From positions 1-51,654 of the forward strand of contig JALFWB010000017.1 in assembly GCA_022787425.1 (NCBI GenBank): a stretch of DNA of 51,654 nt, read 5' to 3'. Positions 32,867-41,713 of the stretch are shown here, one piece after another. Under the pieces are notes generated by a model. It did not search any database, was not told the origin of the DNA, and worked only from the letters and a program-made list of their open reading frames with translations. How positions within the stretch are numbered: position 1 is the first letter of the stretch; every line of letters starts with the position of its first letter. The stretch is from Akkermansia sp. (GTDB taxonomy: Bacteria > Verrucomicrobiota > Verrucomicrobiia > Verrucomicrobiales > Akkermansiaceae). Made by a program: the position numbers and the translations under genes.

Positions 32867-34198
32867 ATGATAGGGAACACACTACAGATAGGCCTCGCCG
32901 GCCTCGGAACCGTGGGAACGGGGGTATTCGAAACCCTGAACAGGAACCACGATATACTGGAAGCGCGTGCGCAGATTTCCTACGCCGTTCGCCGCATTGC
33001 CGTGCGGGATGCAACTCGCCCGCGCGACACCGATGTTCCCCGCGAGCTTCTGACCGAAGACTGGCACGACCTGACGAACGACCCCGACATCGACATCATC
33101 ATCGAGCTCATCGGCGGCACGAACGAAGCCTACCACCTCATCAAAGCCGCGTTGGAAGCCGGCAAGCCGGTGGTGACGGGCAACAAAGCCCTGCTGGCGC
33201 GGCACGGCGGTGAGCTCTTCCGCCTCTCCCGCAGCAAAGGCACGCCGCTGTACTTCGAGGCCTCGGTGGGCGGCGGCATCCCCATTGTGCAGAGCCTGCA
33301 ACACTCTCTCGTTTGCAACCGCGTGCAGAGCGTGGCAGGTATCCTGAACGGCACCAGCAACTACGTTCTCACCAGCATGCAGCAGAAAGGCATCAGCTTT
33401 GCGGAGGCACTCAAGCGCGCGCAGGAGAAAGGGTATGCCGAAGCCGACCCCTCGTTTGACGTGAACGGCTGGGATGCCGCGCACAAGGCCCTCGTGCTGG
33501 CCATGTTGGCCTACGGAACCCTGCCGCCCTCCGAGTGCATGACCGTGAGCGGCATCGAAAACGTGGAGGCCGAGGACTTCCGCTTTGCGGACATGCTGGG
33601 CTACACCATCAAGCTCATGGCTATCATCCGCCACCATGCTGCCTACGGTCAGGAGCCGGAGTGCCTGGAACTGCGCGTGCAGGCCAGCCTGGTGCCCAAG
33701 GAGCACATGCTCGCCCATGTGAACGGCGTCTTTAACGCCATCGCCGTGCGCGGCGACGTGGTGGGCGAAACGATTTTCTACGGACGCGGGGCAGGGCGGC
33801 AGCCCACGGCCAGTGCAGTGATTGCCGACGTGGTGCTCGCCATGCGCGAATGCAAGCTGCAGGGCTACCACACCGGCTTCCTGCCCTACACCAAGGATAT
33901 ACCCGTGATGCCGATTCAGGAGACCGAGACCCCCTGTTATGTACGCTTCCTGGTGCAGGACCGCCCCGGCGTCATCGCCTGCGTATCCGCCGCCTTTGCG
34001 GAGAGGGGGGTGGGCATCTCCGCCATCAACTCCACCACCGGGTCAGAAGACCGCTTCGGCGTGCGGTGGAACCACTTGGTCATCATGCTGCACAGCTGCA
34101 AGTGGGGCGACCTGCGCGCAGCGATTGCGGAATGCACCAAGCGCAGTTTCATACATCCCTATCCCGTTGTCCTTCGCATCGAAAACTTTACCAATTAA
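32867..34198 (+). CDS. hom: Homoserine dehydrogenase
   Basis: 443 residues. It reduces aspartate semialdehyde to homoserine with NAD(P)H, the branch point to threonine and methionine. N-terminal Rossmann motif GLAGLGTVGTGVFE; central catalytic part with VTGNKALLARHGGELF, EASVGGGIPIV and GILNGTSNYVLTSM; the Lys/Asp active-site segment KGYAEADPSFDVNGWDAAHK; and a C-terminal ACT domain (about 345-440, VRFLVQDRPGVIACVSAAFA) that usually gives threonine feedback. It is followed after 6 bases by lysC, forming a pathway operon. Confidence 0.96.
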   Translation: MIGNTLQIGLAGLGTVGTGVFETLNRNHDILEARAQISYAVRRIAVRDATRPRDTDVPRELLTEDWHDLTNDPDIDIIIELIGGTNEAYHLIKAALEAGKPVVTGNKALLARHGGELFRLSRSKGTPLYFEASVGGGIPIVQSLQHSLVCNRVQSVAGILNGTSNYVLTSMQQKGISFAEALKRAQEKGYAEADPSFDVNGWDAAHKALVLAMLAYGTLPPSECMTVSGIENVEAEDFRFADMLGYTIKLMAIIRHHAAYGQEPECLELRVQASLVPKEHMLAHVNGVFNAIAVRGDVVGETIFYGRGAGRQPTASAVIADVVLAMRECKLQGYHTGFLPYTKDIPVMPIQETETPCYVRFLVQDRPGVIACVSAAFAERGVGISAINSTTGSEDRFGVRWNHLVIMLHSCKWGDLRAAIAECTKRSFIHPYPVVLRIENFTN

Positions 34199-34204
34199 CG
34201 CATT

Positions 34205-35431
34205 ATGGCACTCATCGTCCAAAAATACGGCGGTTCCTCCGTGGGCACCATTGATCGCATTCGCAACGTGGCGCGCAGGCTCATCGAAACGCAGCAGGCG
34301 GGCAACCGCGTGGTAGCAGTTATCTCTGCCATGAGCGGCGTGACGGATAAGTTGATCGCGCTGGCACACGAGGTGATGGACAACCCGCCGGAGGCCGAGC
34401 TGGATGTGCTGCTGGCCACGGGCGAGCAGCAATCCATTGCGCTGCTGTGCATGGCCATCACGGACATGGGCTACAAGGCCCGCAGCTTCACCGGGCAGCA
34501 GGCCGGTGTGTGCACCTACGGCAGCCACACCCGCGGCCGCATCGCCCACATCGAGCCCGATCAGGTGATCTCCGCGTTGGACGAGGGCTGCATCGTGGTC
34601 TGCGCCGGCTTCCAGGGCGTGGCCGAGAACGGTCGCATCCACACCCTGGGCCGCGGCGGCTCCGACCTGTCCGCCATTGCCATGGCCGCTGCCGTGAAGG
34701 CGGATTTGTGCCAGATCTTCACCGATGTGGACGGCGTCTACACCTGCGATCCGCGCGTGGTGAAGAACGCCCGCAAGATCCCCGTGCTTTCTTACGAGGA
34801 GATGCTGGAGATGGCCTCCAGCGGCTCCAAGGTCATGCAGGCCCGATCCGTCGAGTTCGCTAAGAAATTCGGCGTGGTCTTTGAGGTCCGCAACTCCATG
34901 AACAATAACCCCGGAACTATCGTGCAAGAAGAAAACCCCGAGATGGAATCGCTCGTCGTGCGCGGCGTGTCGATCGAACGTAATCAATCCCGCGTCACGG
35001 TGTCGGGCATCACCGCCCCGGTGGCCTACACGGCGATGATCCTCACCGCGCTGGCGGAGGCTGAAATCAACGTGGATATGATTGTAGCAAACACCGCCCA
35101 CGATGGCATGGCGCGCCAATCCTTCACCATGAACATGAACGACCTGGGTGCGGCACAGGCGGCGCTCAAGCCCATCCTGCCGCAGCTGGGGCCGAAAGCA
35201 CGTCTGGACACGGAATCCGGGCTGGCCAAGCTGTCCGTGGTGGGCGTGGGTATGCGCTCGAACGTGGGTGTGGCTGCCACGGTGTTCCGCGCGCTGGCCG
35301 AGGCCGGTATCGCGACCGGGATGATCGCTACCTCCGAGATCCGCATCTCCACCACCGTGGAGGCCGGGGACATCGAGCAGGCGGCCCGCGTGGTGCACGC
35401 TGCCTTCCATTTGGACAGCAACGAGGGCTGA
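34205..35431 (+). CDS. lysC: Aspartate kinase
   Basis: 408 residues, typical of the monofunctional class with two C-terminal ACT domains. It phosphorylates aspartate, the first step to lysine, threonine and methionine. Kinase motifs: VQKYGGSSVGTIDRIRNVA, VAVISAMSGVTDKL, LGRGGSDLSAIAMAAAV (ATP/substrate loop), FTDVDGVYTCDPR. The ACT region (about 265-408) has ITAPVAYTAMILTALAEAEI and VVGVGMRSNVGVAATVFRAL, which bind the feedback amino acid. It is co-transcribed with hom, and the next gene begins 12 bases downstream. Confidence 0.96.
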   Translation: MALIVQKYGGSSVGTIDRIRNVARRLIETQQAGNRVVAVISAMSGVTDKLIALAHEVMDNPPEAELDVLLATGEQQSIALLCMAITDMGYKARSFTGQQAGVCTYGSHTRGRIAHIEPDQVISALDEGCIVVCAGFQGVAENGRIHTLGRGGSDLSAIAMAAAVKADLCQIFTDVDGVYTCDPRVVKNARKIPVLSYEEMLEMASSGSKVMQARSVEFAKKFGVVFEVRNSMNNNPGTIVQEENPEMESLVVRGVSIERNQSRVTVSGITAPVAYTAMILTALAEAEINVDMIVANTAHDGMARQSFTMNMNDLGAAQAALKPILPQLGPKARLDTESGLAKLSVVGVGMRSNVGVAATVFRALAEAGIATGMIATSEIRISTTVEAGDIEQAARVVHAAFHLDSNEG

Positions 35432-35443
35432 GCCCGCAGGTCA

Positions 35444-37087
35444 ATGGCAGAGAGCCGTGCAGAGCAGCCGGCCCCCGAAGGGGAGCCGGAGAGGGAGCTG
35501 AAGCCCTGGGTGAAGGTAACGGGACTGGTCTTGTCTGCCGCCGCCGTGGTGGGGCTCAACTATGCCATGTTCCGCTTGGGGTATGACCAAGGGGCAGGGG
35601 AGCAGAAAGAGGTGCACCGCGCCGAGTCGGTGGATGTGAACGCCCTTGCCGTGGCGAACCTGACCCACCTGCTCCAGAGCACCACGGCAGACGATGCTGC
35701 GCTGCTGGACATGGCTCGCAACCATGCCCGCTATCTGTCCTGGATAGCCGATGACAACGTGCGCTTGGAGGCGGAGTGGCTGCTGGCCACCGAGCTGCTC
35801 GCCCGCAAGTTGACCGATGAGGACGCCGCGCGGATGATGGCCGCCATGTTCACCCGCGCTCCGCAGGACGGAGCCGTGTGGCCGCGCCGCGCTGCCATTG
35901 TGGCCGAGGCCATGGCAGATGCCGGCCGCCGGGACCTGGCCATGCACTACTACCGCTACGCTGCCACGCGCTACGCGCATTTGGGCAAGGCTGCGGAAGG
36001 CTGCGCCATGCTGCGCGAGCTGGCCATGCAGCTGGTTCTCTGTGATGCCCCGGCGGAGCAGGTCATCCCCCGCTTGGAGACCATGCTTGCCGAGACCGAG
36101 GCGCTGGGTGACGAGGGTAAGAACCTGGCCTGCAACATCATGGCCTATCTTGCCAAGCTGCATGCTGACTCCGGGCGCCCCGATGATGCCAAGCGCATTT
36201 ACGCCACCTTGGCCGGCAAGGTTGACGAAGCCTTTGCCCGCGAGTACGCCGTCGCCGCCGTGTGCTGTGCGCAGGCCCTGGTGGAGATGGGCGAGAAAGA
36301 CCGCGCCGTGTCCCTGATTGCAGCGGCGGAACCCGCCCTGCGGCAGCATGCCCAGTTTGCGGAATTGTTAGCAAGCGCGGAGTGCTTGGTAGCCCGCATC
36401 AAGGCGGATGCCGGCAAGTACCGCGAAGCCTTTGTGCTGCTTTGCCGCGCCGAATGTGTGGCCATGGGGCGTGTGGATGCCAAGAGTGATTTTTGGCCCT
36501 GCCTGTATGACCAGCGAGGCTGGATCAACCTGCTGCTGGAGTTCGATGAAGCCGCTCTGGCCGACTTCCGCCAAGCGCTGCAGCGCGAGCTACCGGAAAC
36601 GCAGGCGCAGAGTCTGGAAGGCGCGGGCCGAGCCTGCAAACGGCTGGGCCGCCACGATGAGGGAATTCAGTACCTCACCCGCTGCGAGCAGCTGCTGAGC
36701 AAGTCTGATCCACCGCAGCCTGCCGTGCTGGGCCGTGTCATCTACCTGCTTGCCGGCCTGTACGATGAGAAGCACGATACCGCAACGGCTGCCGCCACCT
36801 ATCAGCGCGCCGTGGATGCCCTGTTGCCCCTCGCCGGGGCGGATGAGCAGGCTGCTTCTCTGTGCGCGGACGCCTTGCGCAGTGCAGCCTACTCTTGGGC
36901 TGAGCTCGGCCGCAGGGAGGAAGCACTGGCCGCTTGGTCCGCTCTGAACGGTCTGCCCGGTATCTCCGAGGAGATGCGCCGCGAGGCCGCTGCTCATCTT
37001 CCCGCCGCCGAACCGCCCGCCCAAGAGGCTGCTGCTGCCACCCCGGTTCGTCCCACCGCACCCGCAAAGCGCCGCCGTAAATCATAA
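35444..37087 (+). CDS. Membrane-anchored TPR protein A
   Basis: 547 residues. A short cytosolic N-terminus rich in Glu and Pro (about 1-27), one membrane helix (VTGLVLSAAAVVGLNYAMFR, about 28-47), then an all-helical domain of irregular TPR units to about residue 510 (for example AIVAEAMADAGRRDLAMHYY and GRACKRLGRHDEGIQYLTRC), and a basic Ala/Pro tail ending in RRRKS. The bulk is predicted to lie in the periplasm. It has no enzymatic motif, so it is presumably a scaffold or assembly factor. It is part of the hom-lysC-TPR-TPR-murJ block with gaps of only 12-18 bases. Confidence 0.82.
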   Translation: MAESRAEQPAPEGEPERELKPWVKVTGLVLSAAAVVGLNYAMFRLGYDQGAGEQKEVHRAESVDVNALAVANLTHLLQSTTADDAALLDMARNHARYLSWIADDNVRLEAEWLLATELLARKLTDEDAARMMAAMFTRAPQDGAVWPRRAAIVAEAMADAGRRDLAMHYYRYAATRYAHLGKAAEGCAMLRELAMQLVLCDAPAEQVIPRLETMLAETEALGDEGKNLACNIMAYLAKLHADSGRPDDAKRIYATLAGKVDEAFAREYAVAAVCCAQALVEMGEKDRAVSLIAAAEPALRQHAQFAELLASAECLVARIKADAGKYREAFVLLCRAECVAMGRVDAKSDFWPCLYDQRGWINLLLEFDEAALADFRQALQRELPETQAQSLEGAGRACKRLGRHDEGIQYLTRCEQLLSKSDPPQPAVLGRVIYLLAGLYDEKHDTATAAATYQRAVDALLPLAGADEQAASLCADALRSAAYSWAELGRREEALAAWSALNGLPGISEEMRREAAAHLPAAEPPAQEAAAATPVRPTAPAKRRRKS

Positions 37088-37099
37088 ATCTTCTCCACC

Positions 37100-38740
37100 A
37101 TGTATCGCCGCTACAGAAATCACCGCAAAAACAACGGGCATGCACTGCCCATCACGGCCATCTCCCTGGTTGTCCTTGCTCTGCTGGGCTGGGGCATCTT
37201 CTCGAAGGGTCAGGACATCATGAACTACTTCAAGGGCAAGACAATCTACTATGCCAGTGATAAAGAGGCAAATGACAATTTGGAGAGGTTGTTGGCAGAT
37301 TTGGCAGGTGATAAAGCTAAGGTGCTGGAGCTGGCGCAGAATGCACGCACCCGCTTGGGGTGGATCAAGAGCGATGTCACGCGCCGCCGTTTCCGCTGGA
37401 TTTTGCTGACCCGCTTGGTGGATTTGGATCTGTGGAATGAGGCCATGCTGATTCTGCCGGAGGTGGAGAGCTTGGCAACACCCGAGGGGCTGGATCGACT
37501 GGCCCGCGCCGCCCGCGACCACAAGGACTACGAGTTGCAACTGCGTCTCGATCGCCGCATCATGGACCACGCGACCCGCCATCCTAAGCACACGGAGCTC
37601 CTGCTGTCGGCTATTCGTCGCACTGCGGAAACCTGCCTGATGATGAACGATAAGGACGAGGCTGTGAAAGCCATCGCGCGCCTCGATGCCCCGGCCGTTC
37701 AGGCCCGCCTGACCACGCCGGAGTTCGCCCGTGAGGCGGCGGCCCTGCAGATGATCCGCATGGAGGCAGGCCAGGTGAAGGAACCCGTGCTCCAAACCGT
37801 GCGCAGCATTCTCGAGAAAGCGCACTGGCCCACATGCCCCGCAACCGCTCGGCTCATGCTGGAGGAGGTCTCGAACACCATGCGCGACAACCCCAATCTG
37901 ACTGATGTGCGCATGAAGGAGTTGGTGGAGAAGCTGCTGCGCTGCCGCGATTCCCTGCTGGAGTTCCCCGACCGCGACCACTGCCTGCCCAAGTGCTACA
38001 TGCTGCTCGGTGAGCTGCGCTCACGCCTGAAGGACTACGAGGGTTGCGCCCAGTGCCTCAACCTGGCCACCGCCTTTGCCGAGGGCTACGGAGAGATGGA
38101 TCGCGAGATGCAGCTGAAGGTGGCCCGCGTGCGCTCCCGTGCCAATGAAGCCCGCGGGGCGATGGCCGAAGCTATGGCGGATTGCCGCTTCCTGGCCGAG
38201 CATGAACAGGATACGGCGGAGGTGCTGCGTTGCCTTTCTTTCCTGGCTGCTAACACCGAGGGGGAGGAGCAGATCAAACTGCTGGAGCGCAGCTGGGAGC
38301 TCGTGAATACCGCCCCCAAGGGTGTGCCGGATCTGCCGACCCTGCGGGCGAGCATCGCGGAGCAGTTGGCCGCCTATTACACGGAGAAGGAGAGCTACCG
38401 CAATGCTATCCGCTGGCAGGATGAGTGCACGAAGATGGTGGTGGAATCCAACCCCGACCTGAGCACCGGCAAGGCCTTCCGCGCTCGTATGCAGCTTGCG
38501 CTTCTCTACCGTAAGACCAAGGAGGATGACACCGTGGCTTTCCGTCGCTTGCGCGGCATTATGACCGAAATCGAGGGCTTGGACGAAGAGGCCCGCGCTC
38601 GTCTGACGGCAGCGGATGAGCCCCTCTATCGCACGGTGGTGCGTGAGTTGGCTCGCACCTGCCTGCTGATGGGTGATAAATCAACGGCGAAGAGTTACTG
38701 CAAGAAGGCACGCATCGGTCTGCCGGAGCGCGTGCGTTAA
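37100..38740 (+). CDS. Membrane-anchored TPR protein B
   Basis: 546 residues, almost the same length and plan as the preceding gene: basic N-terminus (MYRRYRNHRKNN), one membrane helix (ALPITAISLVVLALLGWGIF), then helical repeats (about 50-546), for example LLTRLVDLDLWNEAMLILPE and CYMLLGELRSRLKDYEGCAQ. The two proteins may be distant paralogs or partners that form one complex. The murJ start follows 18 bases after its stop, which suggests an envelope-biogenesis role, but that is context only. Confidence 0.82.
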   Translation: MYRRYRNHRKNNGHALPITAISLVVLALLGWGIFSKGQDIMNYFKGKTIYYASDKEANDNLERLLADLAGDKAKVLELAQNARTRLGWIKSDVTRRRFRWILLTRLVDLDLWNEAMLILPEVESLATPEGLDRLARAARDHKDYELQLRLDRRIMDHATRHPKHTELLLSAIRRTAETCLMMNDKDEAVKAIARLDAPAVQARLTTPEFAREAAALQMIRMEAGQVKEPVLQTVRSILEKAHWPTCPATARLMLEEVSNTMRDNPNLTDVRMKELVEKLLRCRDSLLEFPDRDHCLPKCYMLLGELRSRLKDYEGCAQCLNLATAFAEGYGEMDREMQLKVARVRSRANEARGAMAEAMADCRFLAEHEQDTAEVLRCLSFLAANTEGEEQIKLLERSWELVNTAPKGVPDLPTLRASIAEQLAAYYTEKESYRNAIRWQDECTKMVVESNPDLSTGKAFRARMQLALLYRKTKEDDTVAFRRLRGIMTEIEGLDEEARARLTAADEPLYRTVVRELARTCLLMGDKSTAKSYCKKARIGLPERVR

Positions 38741-38758
38741 GTCGGAAGGACAACGGCC

Positions 38759-40603
38759 ATGGCATCCCTGCACAAGAAAAGTTTGATTGCCACGGCGGCC
38801 ATCTTCTGCTGCCGTTTCACCGGCTTGCTGCGCGAGCTGGTGTACACGGCACTTTTCGGGGCAACCGGGGCCTTGGATGCCTTCCTGACAGCCTTCCGCG
38901 TGCCGAACATGCTCCGCGATATGTTTGCGGAGGGTGCCCTCTCCCAGAGTTTCACCAGCGTGATGAGCAAGGTTGTGAAGCAGGAGGGCGAGGCGGCGGC
39001 TTGGCAACTGGCGAACCGCGTGTTCAGTCAGTTCGTGTCCTTCATGGTGTGCGTGGTGGCGGCGGGTGTGTTGCTCTCCGGTTTCTTCATGCAGCAGCTC
39101 TACCCGGCCCGCGCTCAGGTGCAGTTGCAGGCTCCCGAGGGGGTGCCGACTGCGGTGGCGGTGCAGGCGACCTATCTGGGTTGCACGGGCGAGGAGGGGC
39201 AGCGGCGCGCGGAGTTCTCGGCAGCGGCTCCCTTGCAGGGGGCAGGGCAGGGGGCCTGCGTGCGGGTGGACTCGGCGGAGGCTTTGCAGCCGGGGCAGCA
39301 GGTGCTTCTGTATACGTCTACCAAGCCTCCGGCGGGGTACGGCGGGGCTGTTCTCAAGGTTCAGGAGCATAACTTTTTGCAGCTCGCGGCGGATCTCTGC
39401 CGCATCATGTGGCCCTTTATTCTGCTTGCATCGGTCTCGGCTCTGTGCATGGGGGCGTTGAATGTTTTCGGGGTCTTCGGCCTGCCGAACTTGGCCAGTG
39501 CGGCTTTCAACCTCACGGTGGTGGCCGTGGGCAGTGCCCTCGGGTATTGGATTGACCCGAATTTCGGCCCGGCGTCGCTGTATGGCTTTGCGGTGGCGGT
39601 GGTGCTGGGTGGCTGCATGCAGGTGTTGGTGCAGGTGCCCAAGTTGCGCCGTTTGGGGTTCCGCCCGCGGTTTGACTTTGCCTTGGCGTGGCAGATGGGG
39701 CGCCTGTGCGTGACGGATGCCCGGGTGCGGCGCATCTGGTGGCTCATGGTGCCGGGTGTTATTGCCGCCGGTATCACACAGCTGAATATCTTTATCAACA
39801 CATCCTTCGCGCTTTACCTGCAGGATGGCTCGGTGACGGCCCTCTCCTCGGCCTTCCACCTGTGGCAGTTACCCGTGGCTTTGTTCGGTGTGGCGGTCGG
39901 CATGGTGGTGCTGCCCTCCGTGTCGCAGCTCAGCATGGAGAAAGGCGGGCAGCAGATCCCGCAGCAACTCGCCATGGCCATGCGTTTCGTGTGCTTCTTT
40001 GCCGTGCCCTCGGCGGTGGTGCTGGGGCTGTGGGGCGTGGAGATCGTGAGCGTATTCTACCAGCGCGGACGCTTCGATGCGGCGGCCTCGGTTACCACGG
40101 GACAGGTGTTGGCGGCCTACTCGCTGGGGCTGCTGGGCTATGCGGGTACCAAGGTGCTTCAGCCCGTCTTCATTGCGCTGGAGCGCGCTTGGGTACCTGC
40201 GGGGCTGGCATTGATGACGGCTGCCATTTCCGTCAGCTGTAACTATGTTTTCGTGCAGGTGCTGCACATGCCTGTGCACTGGCTGGCCCTCACGACGGCC
40301 CTGGTGACCACGCTCACCTTTGCTTTCTATTTCCTCTACCTGCGCCGCCTGCTCGGCAACATGGCCGGGGATGTGTTGATGCAGGGGCTGGTGCGCATTC
40401 TTGCTGCCGGCGCGGTGCTGGCGGCGGTTTGCTGGCTCTGCCGTGCCTTCGTATTCCCGGGCTTCACGTCTTGGTCTTTCCAAGCGCGCCTCTTCACCCT
40501 GGCCCTTTGCGGTGCCGGTGCCGGCCTCATTTACCTGATTGCGGCTTACCTCTGCCGCGTCCCGGAGCTGCGTACTCTCACTTCCCGCCTCCGCCGCCAC
40601 TAA
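38759..40603 (+). CDS. murJ: Lipid II flippase MurJ with an extra periplasmic insertion
   Basis: 614 residues, longer than the usual roughly 510-550. It flips lipid II across the inner membrane for peptidoglycan synthesis. The N-terminus is canonical: ITGLLRE-like RFTGLLRELVYTALFGATGALDA, then AFRVPNMLRDMFAEGALSQSF. About fourteen membrane helices follow. Residues about 117-204, between the third and fourth helices, are an extra roughly 85-residue Ala/Gly/Gln-rich segment with two Cys that most MurJ proteins lack. Later motifs include MVVLPSVSQLSMEKGGQQ and LYQRGRF-like VFYQRGRFDAAAS. It is last in its operon, before a strong terminator. Confidence 0.94.
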   Translation: MASLHKKSLIATAAIFCCRFTGLLRELVYTALFGATGALDAFLTAFRVPNMLRDMFAEGALSQSFTSVMSKVVKQEGEAAAWQLANRVFSQFVSFMVCVVAAGVLLSGFFMQQLYPARAQVQLQAPEGVPTAVAVQATYLGCTGEEGQRRAEFSAAAPLQGAGQGACVRVDSAEALQPGQQVLLYTSTKPPAGYGGAVLKVQEHNFLQLAADLCRIMWPFILLASVSALCMGALNVFGVFGLPNLASAAFNLTVVAVGSALGYWIDPNFGPASLYGFAVAVVLGGCMQVLVQVPKLRRLGFRPRFDFALAWQMGRLCVTDARVRRIWWLMVPGVIAAGITQLNIFINTSFALYLQDGSVTALSSAFHLWQLPVALFGVAVGMVVLPSVSQLSMEKGGQQIPQQLAMAMRFVCFFAVPSAVVLGLWGVEIVSVFYQRGRFDAAASVTTGQVLAAYSLGLLGYAGTKVLQPVFIALERAWVPAGLALMTAAISVSCNYVFVQVLHMPVHWLALTTALVTTLTFAFYFLYLRRLLGNMAGDVLMQGLVRILAAGAVLAAVCWLCRAFVFPGFTSWSFQARLFTLALCGAGAGLIYLIAAYLCRVPELRTLTSRLRRH

Positions 40604-40638
40604 CCCCTTCCTCTTCTCGGGACCACATCTCTATCACC

Positions 40639-40676
40639 AAAAAAGCCCCACGGCGTTTATACCGTGGGGCTTTTTT
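40639..40676 (+). terminator. Intrinsic terminator after murJ
   Basis: GCCCCACGG (40645-40653) and CCGTGGGGC (40662-40670) form a perfect 9-bp stem with an 8-base loop, followed by TTTTTT. A-run on the 5' side makes it bidirectional, so it may also stop the minus-strand tRNA-Gln transcript. Its stem is identical to that at 43942-43967. Confidence 0.93.
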
Positions 40677-40687
40677 GTTAAATTTTA

Positions 40688-40759
40688 TAGGGCTACAGGG
40701 ACTCGAACCCCGAATAGCGGTGCCAGAAACCGATGTGTTGCCAATTACACCATAGCCCT
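40688..40759 (-). tRNA. tRNA-Gln (anticodon CTG)
   Basis: 72 bases on the minus strand. Acceptor AGGGCTA/TAGCCCT, D arm GTGT/ACAC, anticodon loop TTCTGGC (CTG) on a stem TCGGT/ACCGC with a T-C mismatch at the outer pair, T loop TTCGAGT, discriminator A. No encoded CCA. Confidence 0.9.
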
Positions 40760-40804
40760 GTTGGATTGGGAACGCGAGGAGTATACACCCGCCGGGGCAG
40801 GGTG

Positions 40805-41713
40805 TCAAGACATTTTTTTGTAAAAGAGCGAAAAAATTTGCTCTGCAAGAGCTTCCGAGTTTGCGGAGGGAGTGACAGGGAGGGGCGTGAGCCAATCTTC
40901 CCGCCGCAGCCAAGTGCGTTGACGCTTCGCATATTGTCGGGTGGCCAGGGCAATGGTCGGCACTAGGTCTGTGCGCGGCAGGCGACCGGCGAGGAAATCG
41001 CGGATGGTCGAGAGACCGAGGGTTTTTGCCGCTGTAGGGGAGAGCTCGGATGGTAGTGCCGCCACCTCGTGAAGAGCCCCGTGAGCGAGCATGGCGCGGG
41101 TCCTGCGCAGGATGCGCGCATCCAAAACGGGTGTTTCATGTACCAGACAAATCCCCGGGCCTGCAGGCTTGCCCTGCCAGTTGCTGCGCCAGAAGGAAAG
41201 CGGCTTGCCGCCCAGCAGCACAATCTCGAGGTTGCGCACCACATAGCGCGGATTCTGCAAGTCTGTGTTTGCCGCCCCCTCGGGGTCGGCCTCCTGCAGA
41301 CGCCGCACAGCTTCCTCGAACGGCAGAGCGGTCAGCTGCGCCCGCAGCTCCGGATCGGATGGTGGGGCAGGGGAGATGCCGTGCGAGATAAACTTGACGT
41401 AGAGACCGGAGCCGCCCGTGACGATAGGCACGGCCCCGCGAGCGATGATGTCCGCCACGATCTCCTGCGCCATCCGTGCGTGTGTGGCGGCATCATGCGG
41501 CTGAGTCGGGGAGAGGCAGCCGATGAGGTGGTGTGGCACCTGTGCCATCTCCTGCGCTGAGGGGGAGGCTGTCAGCACCTCGAGGCCTCGGTAGACCTGG
41601 TAGGCATCCGCCCCCACGATTTCCGCCCGACCGAGTCGTTTTGCCAAGGCCACTGCCACGGCACTTTTGCCGCTGCCGGTGGGACCCAGAATGAAGATGG
41701 GGCGCAGGCTCAT
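40805..41713 (-). CDS. miaA: tRNA dimethylallyltransferase
   Basis: 302 residues from the ATG at 41713. It adds the dimethylallyl group to A37 of tRNAs reading U-starting codons. P-loop GPTGSGKS at 10-17; EIVGADAYQVYRGLEVLTAS, where most relatives have DSxQ/DSRQ (here Ala replaces Ser); VPHHLIGCLSP; and GGSGLYVKFISHG. The C-terminal helix has RQYAKRQRTWLRRE, the tRNA-contacting segment. The ATG overlaps the stop of the upstream DUF805 gene (ATGA), so translation is coupled. Confidence 0.94.
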   Translation of the reverse strand: MSLRPIFILGPTGSGKSAVAVALAKRLGRAEIVGADAYQVYRGLEVLTASPSAQEMAQVPHHLIGCLSPTQPHDAATHARMAQEIVADIIARGAVPIVTGGSGLYVKFISHGISPAPPSDPELRAQLTALPFEEAVRRLQEADPEGAANTDLQNPRYVVRNLEIVLLGGKPLSFWRSNWQGKPAGPGICLVHETPVLDARILRRTRAMLAHGALHEVAALPSELSPTAAKTLGLSTIRDFLAGRLPRTDLVPTIALATRQYAKRQRTWLRREDWLTPLPVTPSANSEALAEQIFSLFYKKMS

